From positions 1 through 53,682 of the IMG/VR virus record IMGVR_UViG_3300031825_000171: a stretch of DNA of 53,682 bases. The stretch is one strand, 5' to 3'. Below, piece by piece: positions 38,774 to 46,000 of this stretch. A program made the position numbers and the translations under genes. Source of the stretch: a virus. Numbering within the stretch: the first letter of the stretch is position 1; every line of letters starts with the position of its first letter. The notes below the pieces were generated by a model that was given only the letters and a program-made list of their open reading frames with translations, had not been told where the DNA came from and made no database searches.

Positions 38774-39015
38774 GCATGCATTGCTGGTGGTTTGGCTGCG
38801 AGATGAACCCACAAGATCCATCGCCAGTAGAAGAGGCAACATGCATGCATTGCGGAGAACTGATTTCTTACGCCGACATGGTTGGCGATACCCGCCACGG
38901 TCGAATGATGGACCGGCTACATCGCGCGCTGCGCCTCCTCTGGCCGAAACGATGCACTGATTGCGGACGGAAGTGGCGCGCATGCGATGAGAACGTAGAT
39001 CACATACCGTTTTAG
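38770..39015 (+). CDS. Cys-rich zinc-binding protein (81 aa)
   Basis: Three Cys pairs or near pairs (CMHC, CTDC and CWWFGC) mark a zinc-binding fold. Coupled to the previous gene by ATGA. No family was recognised. Confidence 0.6.
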   Translation: MSMHCWWFGCEMNPQDPSPVEEATCMHCGELISYADMVGDTRHGRMMDRLHRALRLLWPKRCTDCGRKWRACDENVDHIPF

Positions 39016-39030
39016 TGTGAGGAGTGAGCG

Positions 39031-39402
39031 ATGAGGGAATTGATACGACGGTTGCGCGTTATATACGCGCAGAAGCAGCTGATCCACGGCGTTGGAGGAC
39101 AGCAGCTGGGGCAGGAACGATATAGGATCGTAGCGCCGGGATATATCTTAGAGGACTTGATGAACGCCGCAGACGCGCTGGAGCGCATGCAGAAGGATGC
39201 GGCGAGGCTGCGTTACGCGATGGAGGATATAGACGGCTTCGTCCATGTCGGCAAGGACAAATACGACTATGCCATGGAAATAGCGGCCAAGAATGGGCGA
39301 GACGCGCCAAGCGAAGATGATGAAATGGATGGAATCCGCGCACTTATCGACGCCGCCATCGACCACGAGCAGCCCGCACGCATCGGGACGGGGGACGCAT
39401 GA
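39031..39402 (+). CDS. hypothetical protein (123 aa)
   Basis: GTGAGGAGTGAGCG precedes the ATG. Helical protein with EDLMNAADALERMQKDAARL in the middle and an acidic C-terminus. Similar proteins are found in phage early regions without known function. The end overlaps the next start. Confidence 0.6.
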   Translation: MRELIRRLRVIYAQKQLIHGVGGQQLGQERYRIVAPGYILEDLMNAADALERMQKDAARLRYAMEDIDGFVHVGKDKYDYAMEIAAKNGRDAPSEDDEMDGIRALIDAAIDHEQPARIGTGDA

Positions 39403-40124
39403 GCAAACAGAGGGAGCGGCCAATACTCTTCTCTGGCGCGATGGTTCGCGCAATCCTCGAAGGCCGCAAGAAGATGACGAGGCGCGTGGTGAAGCATCGC
39501 ATTTACAGTAACGGCTTTCACTTCGACGGTCGCGACATCCTGTGTCATTGCGACGAATTGCCGCCGAGCGCGATGCTCATGGAAGTGAAGCGCGGGAAGA
39601 TCGCTTACACAACGTCAAATCTCGAAGGCTGGGAATCGGAGTGCCCCTACGGCGCGCCCGGCGATCGGCTGTGGGTGCGGGAGGCGTGGGCGCGCGACTT
39701 CGAGATGTCCAGTCGGGTATTCTATCGCGCCGACGCGGACGAGGACGGAACCATTCCCTATCTGGTCGCAGGCGAGGGGATGGGGGGTGGCGTTGGAAAC
39801 GCGCGCATCGACCGCTGGCGTCCCTCCATCCACATGCCCCGCTGGGCCTCCCGGATCACGCTGGAGGTGACCGGCGTCCGCGTCGAGCGGGTGCAGGATA
39901 TTAGCGAGGAAGATGCGATTGCCGAGGGCGTCGAGCGCCGTGTCATCGGCTCGGGGTGGCGGGAATACGGCCTCGATGATGCAACGGAGCTTGCGGGCAC
40001 GCCACCGCTCGCCACAGCACGCGAGTCATTCCGCTCCCTCTGGGACAGCATCAACGCCAAGCGCGCACCGTGGGCGTCTAATCCGTACGTGTGGGTCGTG
40101 GCTTTCAGGCGGGTGCAGTCATGA
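39399..40124 (+). CDS. PUA/ASCH-like phage protein (241 aa)
   Basis: RPILFSGAMVRAILEGRKKM and TRRVVK form the start, CPYGAPGDRLWVREAW the middle block and WASRITLEVTGVRVERVQDI the end block of a common phage family related to ASCH/PUA RNA-binding domains. Members are found in many lambdoid phages and are sometimes named morphogenetic proteins without proof. The fold suggests RNA or modified base binding. Confidence 0.75.
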   Translation: MSKQRERPILFSGAMVRAILEGRKKMTRRVVKHRIYSNGFHFDGRDILCHCDELPPSAMLMEVKRGKIAYTTSNLEGWESECPYGAPGDRLWVREAWARDFEMSSRVFYRADADEDGTIPYLVAGEGMGGGVGNARIDRWRPSIHMPRWASRITLEVTGVRVERVQDISEEDAIAEGVERRVIGSGWREYGLDDATELAGTPPLATARESFRSLWDSINAKRAPWASNPYVWVVAFRRVQS

Positions 40125-40321
40125 GCGCCGTCCTCGGCACCCGCATCGACGGCGACCAGCTCGCCCTGCTCTGCTTCCAGCACGGCATCCAGATCGGCTA
40201 CGTGCATCACGCCTACGACCACGGGCCGGAGATCATAGTCACCGGCGAGCCACGCGGTGAGCACGACTGCGAGGCGATGGGCTGCGGGCAGGGGCATGTC
40301 ATTCAACGAGTGAGGAAGTGA
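40121..40321 (+). CDS. hypothetical protein (66 aa)
   Basis: ATGA overlap with the PUA-like gene. It has His- and Cys-containing segments (GYVHHAYDHGPEIIV, HDCEAMGCGQGH), so metal binding is possible. No family was recognised. Confidence 0.55.
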   Translation: MSAVLGTRIDGDQLALLCFQHGIQIGYVHHAYDHGPEIIVTGEPRGEHDCEAMGCGQGHVIQRVRK

Positions 40322-40398
40322 TGAAGCACATCCCCGAAGCAGCGCTCGCGCAGCGCCAGGGCGGCATGCTGCGCGCGAGCGAGGAGTTCTTCGAGTGA
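40321..40398 (+). CDS. 25-codon linking ORF
   Basis: TGATG overlap with the previous stop and GTGA overlap with the next start. The peptide has MKHIPEAALAQRQGGM. It may serve coupling only. Confidence 0.4.
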   Translation: MKHIPEAALAQRQGGMLRASEEFFE

Positions 40399-40724
40399 GC
40401 GAACCGGCCGACATGCTGACGGCGAAGCAGGCGGCAGCCATCCTGGGCGTGCCGGTCCGCTCCTTTTACGACCTGGGCATCCCGTGCTATAAACTGAGCC
40501 CGCGGCGTACCCGCTGGGCGCGGGCTGACATCGAGGAATACAAGGCATCATGCCGGTTTACTGGAGCAAAGCCGACGGCTGCTTCCGCTACGAGTTCGAC
40601 CGTCGTATTGAAGGCCGCCGTTACCGACTTACGAAGCTGCTTCCGAAAGGCTGGAGCCGAACCCAAGCCGACGCCTTCGAGCGCACGGAAAGCGCCCGTC
40701 TATACGCTGAGTCCAAAGGCTTAG
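40395..40724 (+). CDS. xis: excisionase-like HTH protein overlapping the integrase gene
   Basis: The GTG start overlaps the previous stop. Residues 7-55 (MLTAKQAAAILGVPVRSFYD and TRWARADIEEYKASC) form a MerR/excisionase-type winged HTH. After this the frame runs on for 58 codons over the integrase 5' end in another frame, with a Ser/Thr/Ala-rich product that looks like run-on. It should direct excision with the integrase. The long out-of-frame overlap is unusual. Confidence 0.65.
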   Translation: MSEPADMLTAKQAAAILGVPVRSFYDLGIPCYKLSPRRTRWARADIEEYKASCRFTGAKPTAASATSSTVVLKAAVTDLRSCFRKAGAEPKPTPSSARKAPVYTLSPKA

Positions 40725-41593
40725 AGCAAGGCCGGCTCCCGCTCGCCGGCGCCGTGAAGCTCTACCTCGAGCACCGCATCCCACAACTGAAGAACGGCAA
40801 GAAAGCCGCGCAGGATCTTGCCCACCTCGTCGACCTGATCGAGCACGCGTTTCTCGACGAAGTGAGCGATATCGCGAACGCCTACAAGACAGATCACGCC
40901 GGCAAGCTTGCGCCGGCGACGATCCGCAATCGCCTGTCGTACCTGAAAGCCGCCGTGCGCTACGCCTACCGCGAGCATAGCTACGGCGACCGCGACTACA
41001 GCGACCGGATGAGCCTGCCAGCCGCGAACAACGAGCGCCAGGTATATGCACGCATGGTCGAGCTCAATCGGCTGTGGAAGGCGCTGAAGGACCCGGAGGC
41101 GCGCGCGCTCTTCAAGCTCGTCTTCTACATGGGGCTGCGCTGGCGTGCCGAGCTGCTGACGAGGACGCGTGCGCACATCGTGAAGAACGGTGCCGACGTG
41201 TGGCTCGAGATCGGCATCACGAAGAACGGCCAGCCGGTGATGAAGCCGGTGAATCCCGCGGCCGTTGAATGCCTGAAGTTCATCCCGTTCCAGTACGCCG
41301 ACCGGTGGTACTACGACCGCTGGCACGAGGCTGTCGAGAAGATCGGCCGCCCCGACCTGCGCCCGCACGATCTGCGGCACTCGTTGGGTTCTGAAGTGCT
41401 CAACCGACCGGGCGCGTCATTGGACGATGTTCGGGCCGCCCTGCACCATCAAAGCCTGCAGGCCGCGAAACGCTACGCTCACCTGTACCCCGAGAAGATG
41501 AGGGCTATTCTGATGGCAACCGGGCAGAAAATTCCACAGACGCGGCGGCTTAAGTCGCGGGCGAAAAGCGGGCGGCGTGCGATAAGTAGTTGA
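40550..41593 (+). CDS. int: tyrosine integrase
   Basis: 347 residues. Catalytic pieces: Arg in YMGLRWRAE (about 197), HDLRH at 273-277, HH at 299-300, and the Tyr nucleophile in AAKRYAHLY (about 309). The N-terminal arm-binding part reads MPVYWSKADGCFRYEFDRR. The stop codon lies five bases before the CCA end of the tRNA-Leu fragment, the usual place for a tRNA-targeting phage integrase. It is the last gene of the PL-like operon. Confidence 0.93.
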   Translation: MPVYWSKADGCFRYEFDRRIEGRRYRLTKLLPKGWSRTQADAFERTESARLYAESKGLEQGRLPLAGAVKLYLEHRIPQLKNGKKAAQDLAHLVDLIEHAFLDEVSDIANAYKTDHAGKLAPATIRNRLSYLKAAVRYAYREHSYGDRDYSDRMSLPAANNERQVYARMVELNRLWKALKDPEARALFKLVFYMGLRWRAELLTRTRAHIVKNGADVWLEIGITKNGQPVMKPVNPAAVECLKFIPFQYADRWYYDRWHEAVEKIGRPDLRPHDLRHSLGSEVLNRPGASLDDVRAALHHQSLQAAKRYAHLYPEKMRAILMATGQKIPQTRRLKSRAKSGRRAISS

Positions 41594-41598
41594 TATTG

Positions 41599-41655
41599 CT
41601 GGTGCCCGGAGCCGGAATCGAACCGGCATGACCGGTTAAGGTCGAGGGATTTTAA
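41599..41655 (-). other. attachment core: 3' part of tRNA-Leu(UAA), 5' half absent
   Basis: Read on the minus strand, CTTAAAATCCC gives the anticodon loop with UAA and the 3' stem. The variable arm follows (GACC, six bases, GGTC), then the T arm (GCCGG-TTCGATT-CCGGC), the acceptor strand TCCGGGC and ACCA. The sequence to the right does not supply the 5' half. This is therefore a phage-borne attachment core that would restore the host gene at a chromosome junction. Lying between two prophages, it marks the internal junction of a tandem insertion. Confidence 0.85.
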
Positions 41656-42034
41656 GCACGTTGCCCTTACTGCGCGAAACCTCGCTTCATAGGGGAATCA
41701 ACGGGCAAGGAGCGCCACGAAGGCCTGAAAACGCAACCAGATGGGCAGAAAACTCCACAGTCTGCCCCGCCAGCACGCCACGCTTGCGCCCGCCTTCACC
41801 AACCGCCTTCGGACATGCCACCATAGCCGAATCGCGGCACGACGCCGCAAATCGCGTTCTAGGCCGATTTCACGGGGTGGGGGCAAACTGGAAAAAATCG
41901 AAACTACAACTCGCTCGGCATTTAGCGACGACTGCGACGCGCGGGAAGTCGCCAATCACCCGTCAGCAACCAACGAGGAGCGCATCGCCGCAGCTCACAT
42001 CATGGCTGCTACGACCTGCCGCGCCGCGAGCCGC
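41656..42034. other. 379-bp attachment-flanking region without a supported gene
   Basis: Frames here have biased composition, no ribosome binding sites and overlap one another. Its place beside the attachment core suggests integrase arm or IHF sites. I see A-rich patches near 41890-41905, but no clear repeats. Confidence 0.5.
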
Positions 42035-42145
42035 TTAGTGCGGCATCTGCGAGAAGAACCACGCCATAGCGCCATAGAGCGCGGCGACGACGAGCACGGC
42101 GACCGCGACGAGCGCGCCGATGATCTGCAGCAGTCGACGGATCAT
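42035..42145 (-). CDS. 36-residue single-TM protein at the end of the lysis cassette
   Basis: ATG overlaps the endolysin stop codon (ATGA). The peptide is IRRLLQIIGALVAVAVLVV followed by a short segment ending SQMPH: a basic start, one transmembrane helix and a short outer tail. It has no lipobox Cys, so it is not an outer-membrane spanin. A pinholin-like or spanin-substitute role is possible. An ORF extension to 42250 is out of step with the coupling and is not used. Confidence 0.5.
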   Translation of the reverse strand: MIRRLLQIIGALVAVAVLVVAALYGAMAWFFSQMPH

Positions 42146-42573
42146 GGCGACAGCAGCGCGGCTTCCGCCTCGCGCCTCAGCATCAGGCCGGGCAGCCTCC
42201 TGCCGCCACCCCAGACCCACTTCCGCAGTTCGTCCTGCGCTTCCTCCCACTCCTTCGCTTGGACCTTCCGGCGCAGCGTGCTCGCCTTGTAGCGGGTCGT
42301 TCCGAGGTTGAAGCAGAAGTCCGCGATCGCGGCGTGCCTGTCTGGCTCAGTGATCAGATTCGGGGACAGCTTCACCGCGGCGCGCGCGAAACGCTGGCCG
42401 TCATCGTGGGCCATGTCCTCGGCAAGATCGGGCGTAATCGGCGGGCTCTCCATCGTAACGTCTGGCCCGGTGTGGCCGTAGCCCACAGTCGGAACGCCCG
42501 CTGGGCAGCGGTATGGCTTCAGCCGCAGTCCTTCGAAGCGCCGGATCAGGGCGAGCAGAGTGTCGAGCATCAC
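42142..42573 (-). CDS. GH24 lysozyme-type endolysin
   Basis: 143 residues. The catalytic triad pattern E-8-C-5-T is present: Glu14, Cys23 and Thr29 in FEGLRLKPYRCPAGVPT, followed by VGYGHTG. Cys in place of Asp at the middle site is a known variant. There is no signal or SAR helix at the N-terminus, so release through the holin is expected. Start overlaps the holin stop by ATGA. Confidence 0.9.
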   Translation of the reverse strand: MMLDTLLALIRRFEGLRLKPYRCPAGVPTVGYGHTGPDVTMESPPITPDLAEDMAHDDGQRFARAAVKLSPNLITEPDRHAAIADFCFNLGTTRYKASTLRRKVQAKEWEEAQDELRKWVWGGGRRLPGLMLRREAEAALLSP

Positions 42574-43046
42574 CGCTGCTTGCGCAGTGCTCTATCGACG
42601 AACCAAAACGAGATAATCGACGCCGCAATGGCTTTCTCGTCCTGCCCCCAGATATTCAGAATTGCTTCGACGTTCGTCTGATGGAGCACGACGACGTAGG
42701 TATAGAACTCGGCAACCAGGGCAACGGTATAGAGGAAGATCGCCCACCAGAACGTCAGGATCGGACGCACCAGCGCGTTGATGCCATCCACCCACCGGAT
42801 GCCCGTCTTGATGGCCTGCGCCTGCGTGGCGGCGATCATGGCCTGAATGTCGGACAGGTTGAGCGCATTCTCGCCCCGCGTTTCCTCGAGCTGCTGCGCG
42901 GCGGCGACCTTGAGCTTGTCGGCCTCCAACTGCTTGTCGAACATCGCGAGCTCGTGCTTGCGCTCGTCTTTCTTGTCCAGCCACTTGAGGAATTCCGGGG
43001 CGAGACGGAACAGGCCGCCGAACAGCGTGCCGAGTAGCGTTAACAT
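42570..43046 (-). CDS. three-TM holin (GTA holin family type)
   Basis: 158 residues. The N-terminus has a short hydrophobic stretch (LLGTLFGGLFRLAPEFLKWL), then a charged coiled middle, then two transmembrane helices (ILTFWWAIFLYTVALVAEF, and the C-terminal ASIISFWFVDR region). The order and the RWVDGINALVRPILTFWW segment fit the GTA_holin_3TM family. It lies just upstream of the endolysin with overlapping codons. Confidence 0.8.
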   Translation of the reverse strand: MLTLLGTLFGGLFRLAPEFLKWLDKKDERKHELAMFDKQLEADKLKVAAAQQLEETRGENALNLSDIQAMIAATQAQAIKTGIRWVDGINALVRPILTFWWAIFLYTVALVAEFYTYVVVLHQTNVEAILNIWGQDEKAIAASIISFWFVDRALRKQR

Positions 43047-43097
43047 GTCATTCTCCTATGTCAAAACTCCGTTCATGGGCGAAGCGGTCGAGGAGTT

Positions 43098-43286
43098 TCA
43101 TTTATGCCAACCGTTTAGAGACAAGATAAAGTAGACCAGGGCGAACAGCCCAGCGGCCCCGAGGCTGGCGAGAGACCACTTGCCGAACGCGGCGAACTTG
43201 TCATCGAGCCACTCCCGCATCGCCTCTTTGAGCGCCCGCTTGATCTGCTCGTCCCGGATCGCCGCTCGTATCTCTTCCTGTGACAT
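43098..43286 (-). CDS. small membrane protein of the lysis cassette (62 aa)
   Basis: An N-terminal charged helix (SQEEIRAAIRDEQIKRALKE) and one transmembrane helix (LGAAGLFALVYFILSLNGW). ATG at 43286 follows GGGAG; an ATG at 43301 is an alternative with five more residues. It precedes the holin and could be a second holin or antiholin. Confidence 0.6.
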   Translation of the reverse strand: MSQEEIRAAIRDEQIKRALKEAMREWLDDKFAAFGKWSLASLGAAGLFALVYFILSLNGWHK

Positions 43287-43309
43287 ACTGCACACTCCCA
43301 TGCTGGTGG

Positions 43310-43435
43310 AATACGGGAGCTTGCTTGTGTGCTAGGCTATCCATGCTGCGTACGCGGCGGGAGGGCCTTCGCTTGGCATCGCTCGTTGATGCTGGGGGCC
43401 GCGACGGTTGCACCCGTTGCGGTCGCCCTCTCTTT
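43310..43435. repeat. 126-bp segment identical to 1-126
   Basis: Second copy of the exact repeat described at the left end of the window, lying between the lysis cassette and the methyltransferase of prophage B. This gives the register of the tandem unit, an offset of 43309 bp. Confidence 0.9.
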
Positions 43436-43549
43436 TCTTGCATCCCCTGTGCTGGTAAAGTCCGGTGCAAATTTCAGCTGGGGGACGTATGGACTTGCGC
43501 CGAAATATTCAATCGCAGAAGCAGATCGACCAAGCCGCGAAGGTACTGA
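43343..43549 (+). CDS. small double-CxxC ORF overlapping the methyltransferase start
   Basis: 68 codons. The first 31 are the same as in the ORF at 34. The frame then continues into CIPC, so the motif is CTRC-(6)-CIPC, a compact zinc ribbon, with more Cys after it. The last 61 bases overlap the methyltransferase gene in another frame. In phage Mu, com also overlaps mom. A translational regulator is the proposal. The alternative is a chance frame kept open by high GC. Confidence 0.4.
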   Translation: MLRTRREGLRLASLVDAGGRDGCTRCGRPLFSCIPCAGKVRCKFQLGDVWTCAEIFNRRSRSTKPRRY

Positions 43550-44328
43550 GCTATCAGCCGTTCATCATTTCAGACGACATGCAGACCGGCGTCGCTTATT
43601 CGTGGCTGCATAGCGATGACCCCCGCGTATCCCCTCCGCTCCTGTTCACCAAGGGGGACGGGCACGATTGGGATAAAGTCACGGACGCCAACCGCAGGCT
43701 GGCAGCGGTTTACGACGATCTGCTCGACGCGGTTGCGGAGCGCTTCCCTGGCGGATCGCTCATCGACATCGCATGCAATAACGGCTATTTCCCCGTTGGA
43801 GCCGAACTGCGGGGGATGAAAGCGCACGGCGTAGATGGAAACCGCAGATATGGGCATTCCATCTCGTTTCTCAATTCCGTCCTTGGAACAAAGGCCACGT
43901 TCTCCAGACTGCTCTACCACCCGGAAACGCACAAGCTCAGGGTGTGGAAGAGATACGATGTGGCCGTCGTCTCCGAGTTCATGTGCCACCTGCCTGACCC
44001 GCTCAACTTTCTTTCGACTGTCGGCAGAGTTGCCAAAAAAGGGATTCTCTTTTGGGGCCAGCTCGTGGATACGGATAAGTTTTTGATCTCCTACCAGCCC
44101 CGCCATCCGAATCTGTCGAAGCTGACGCAGTTCCCGGTTTGCTTCAACGACAACACCAGATTGAGCGTCGGGCTGTTCAAGGAATCCATGCGGCTCATGG
44201 GATTCAATAACATCATGGAAATACCGGCGAGAGACGCATGGATACCGGAGCTTCTTAAACCCGCAGAGTCGCTGGACGATGAGCTTTTGCGCGGGTCGCG
44301 TCATTTCGCAATGCTAGCTACCCGATAA
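43489..44328 (+). CDS. SAM-dependent class I methyltransferase (prophage B copy)
   Basis: The start at 43489 aligns with the other copy (MDLRRNIQSQKQIDQAAKVL) and has GGGGG upstream; an in-frame ATG at 43465 is less likely. 279 residues. Motif I is LIDIACNNGYF (about 93-103) and CHLPDPLNFL follows. It shares most conserved blocks with 172-1017 but differs throughout, so the pair diverged before the tandem formed. It is convergent with the short fibre-assembly gene. Confidence 0.75.
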   Translation: MDLRRNIQSQKQIDQAAKVLSYQPFIISDDMQTGVAYSWLHSDDPRVSPPLLFTKGDGHDWDKVTDANRRLAAVYDDLLDAVAERFPGGSLIDIACNNGYFPVGAELRGMKAHGVDGNRRYGHSISFLNSVLGTKATFSRLLYHPETHKLRVWKRYDVAVVSEFMCHLPDPLNFLSTVGRVAKKGILFWGQLVDTDKFLISYQPRHPNLSKLTQFPVCFNDNTRLSVGLFKESMRLMGFNNIMEIPARDAWIPELLKPAESLDDELLRGSRHFAMLATR

Positions 44329-44330
44329 AC

Positions 44331-44525
44331 TCACGCAGGAACAACCTCTCCGTTTTGCGCGATGTACGTGCCGGGGAACGTCAACTCCTCAAGCCACTGG
44401 TCATCGGTCAATGGCACAGCGCCTTGAGGGATCATGCAGCCCTCGCTTCCCGGATCACCGTGAATTTCAGTAGAGTAGAAAGCGCAAAAATTCCCATTGC
44501 TAAACACGCCGTATTTCTGAGCCAT
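44331..44525 (-). CDS. short fibre assembly-type protein (64 aa)
   Basis: Only the N-terminal domain of the assembly family is present: KYGVFSNGNFCAFYSTEIHG then IPQGAVPLTDDQWLEE. The C-terminal DVQAGTR-type part of the other copy is missing. It starts right after the fibre stop. It may be a functional minimal chaperone or a shortened remnant. Confidence 0.6.
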   Translation of the reverse strand: MAQKYGVFSNGNFCAFYSTEIHGDPGSEGCMIPQGAVPLTDDQWLEELTFPGTYIAQNGEVVPA

Positions 44526-44526
44526 G

Positions 44527-45846
44527 TTAGAACCCCAAAGTGATGTAATATGCCTGCGGCGTCCCGGAAGTCGATGTGAGCGAGACTTGAGACGTGTTGA
44601 CCACGCTGGCCTGAATAGCTGAAAGCCCGTTATTAGTAGTGGCGACCACTGAGAACACTTGGGTCGGGAACGTTATGGGGAGGCCATTTACAGAGCCGCC
44701 GGGCGAGGTCGCACCATTTCCCCACTGCACAATCAACCCGCCCGAAAACTTCATATAACCGGCGGATGACAGCGACTTGCCGGACGCCAACCCGGAAGAC
44801 GTGACTGCGCGCGCTGTATCAACACCCGCCAACGCCTCCGCATTGGTTGCGAGCTCTACGAGGCCTGGAGAAATTTCTGTAGCTTGGACACCGAACGACA
44901 GGGACCTCCAGTTCGCCCCGTCGCTTTGCAGTACTGCAATATCACCCCCGGCGGCGAGTGTGATGTTGTTTGCATTAAACGCTTGGGGTGAATGAAAATT
45001 TGCTGACGCCGTAGAATCGTCAATTATGGTCGTGCCAGCCGCAGCGTTGATGAGCTGCACAGCAAATACAAACCCAGCCCCCAACCCGGAAGCATCCGCA
45101 TCTATCGTGAGATTCCCGCCGCTATCCGCATTCGAGAGAATCAAGTTTCCACGGTGCGCCGAGGTAACAGTAAACGTCGCACCCGCCGATCGAAGTGCCG
45201 TTACCGAAGGCCAATGCTGCGCACTCCCCCACTTCATCCCGCCCGTTTGCGACGAGTCCGCAACGAGAGCGAGATTGTTTGATCCGACGGCCAGCGTTCC
45301 CGCAACACCAGGAGCCGTGCCGACGATTAGATCGCCTTTGGCGTCGATGAGGGACGATATAGAATAACCAGCCTCGGATATGGCGTAATAACCATTCCCG
45401 GCCTCGTTTACCGCGAACGCAGCGGATGCGCCAGCAGGAAGCGTCTTGTTTGCCGCGGAGCCGTCTATGGTGTCGCCAACAGTAGCGCGACCTATGGTTA
45501 TCGAGACTCCTGAGCTATTGCGTATCCTAACGATGTAGCCATTAGCCATCGAAGCCGCGTCGCCCAGAGAAATCGTGAACGTGGACGTAACAGACGAAGG
45601 CACTTCCAGCGTCCGCATGTGGTCACTGGCAACGGTGGAATCCGCAGACGTTACGGATCGCGCGGAGTAATCGAACGCGGTGACGAGCTTGGAATTGATA
45701 CCCTCAATGGCGGTCTTGAGGGGATCGGGAAGCTTCTCCTTGATCGTCGCCCATTTGACCTTATTCGATTCAGAGGTCGAGCCGTCGTCACTCGGGGGGG
45801 TGGCGTTATAGCCTGAGACGGTCTCTGTTGCGTACTTCGTTCCCAT
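44527..45846 (-). CDS. tail fibre protein (long, prophage B)
   Basis: 439 residues from ATG 45846, which has AAGGATAACAAC upstream. The frame is open to 45903 but that part lies over the terminator. The N-terminal 180 residues match the short fibre. A middle segment (DAKGDLIVGTAPGVAGTLAV and following) is extra. The tip again has GGLIVQWGNG. The longer shaft and different tip predict another host range. Confidence 0.85.
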   Translation of the reverse strand: MGTKYATETVSGYNATPPSDDGSTSESNKVKWATIKEKLPDPLKTAIEGINSKLVTAFDYSARSVTSADSTVASDHMRTLEVPSSVTSTFTISLGDAASMANGYIVRIRNSSGVSITIGRATVGDTIDGSAANKTLPAGASAAFAVNEAGNGYYAISEAGYSISSLIDAKGDLIVGTAPGVAGTLAVGSNNLALVADSSQTGGMKWGSAQHWPSVTALRSAGATFTVTSAHRGNLILSNADSGGNLTIDADASGLGAGFVFAVQLINAAAGTTIIDDSTASANFHSPQAFNANNITLAAGGDIAVLQSDGANWRSLSFGVQATEISPGLVELATNAEALAGVDTARAVTSSGLASGKSLSSAGYMKFSGGLIVQWGNGATSPGGSVNGLPITFPTQVFSVVATTNNGLSAIQASVVNTSQVSLTSTSGTPQAYYITLGF

Positions 45847-45870
45847 GTTGTTATCCTTGTTATTGGGAAT

Positions 45871-45891
45871 AAAAAAACCGCCCGGAGGCGG
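45871..45891 (-). terminator. intrinsic terminator ahead of the tail fibre gene (copy B)
   Basis: Same hairpin as at 2344-2364 with seven T on the minus strand. It precedes the fibre gene and its other strand holds the GGAGG of the small ORF at 45896. Confidence 0.75.
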
Positions 45892-45895
45892 CTTT

Positions 45896-46000
45896 ATGGA
45901 CAAATTGCTAAGCGAGTTACAGCAGATTAAGTTTTCGCTTAAGGCTATTGGATGGCTGCTGGTGCTGATTGCGCTGATACTGACTTGGAAACTGAGTTAA
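45896..46000 (+). CDS. small membrane protein on the opposite strand (34 aa)
   Basis: ATG seven bases after GGAGG. A polar N-terminus (MDKLLSELQQIKFSLKA) and one transmembrane helix (IGWLLVLIALILTWKL). It overlaps antisense the last 56 bases of the 636-residue gene. It is not similar in sequence to the 49-residue ORF at 2369 but has the same site, start context and membrane nature. Confidence 0.5.
   Translation: MDKLLSELQQIKFSLKAIGWLLVLIALILTWKLS

Noticed and set aside
41599-41655. Complete tRNA-Leu gene
   Set aside because: The 5' half, including the D arm and the 5' acceptor strand, is absent; it is only an attachment core.
41661-42292. Plus-strand ORFs beside the attachment site
   Set aside because: Arg/Ser/Ala-rich frames without start signals, partly antisense to the endolysin.
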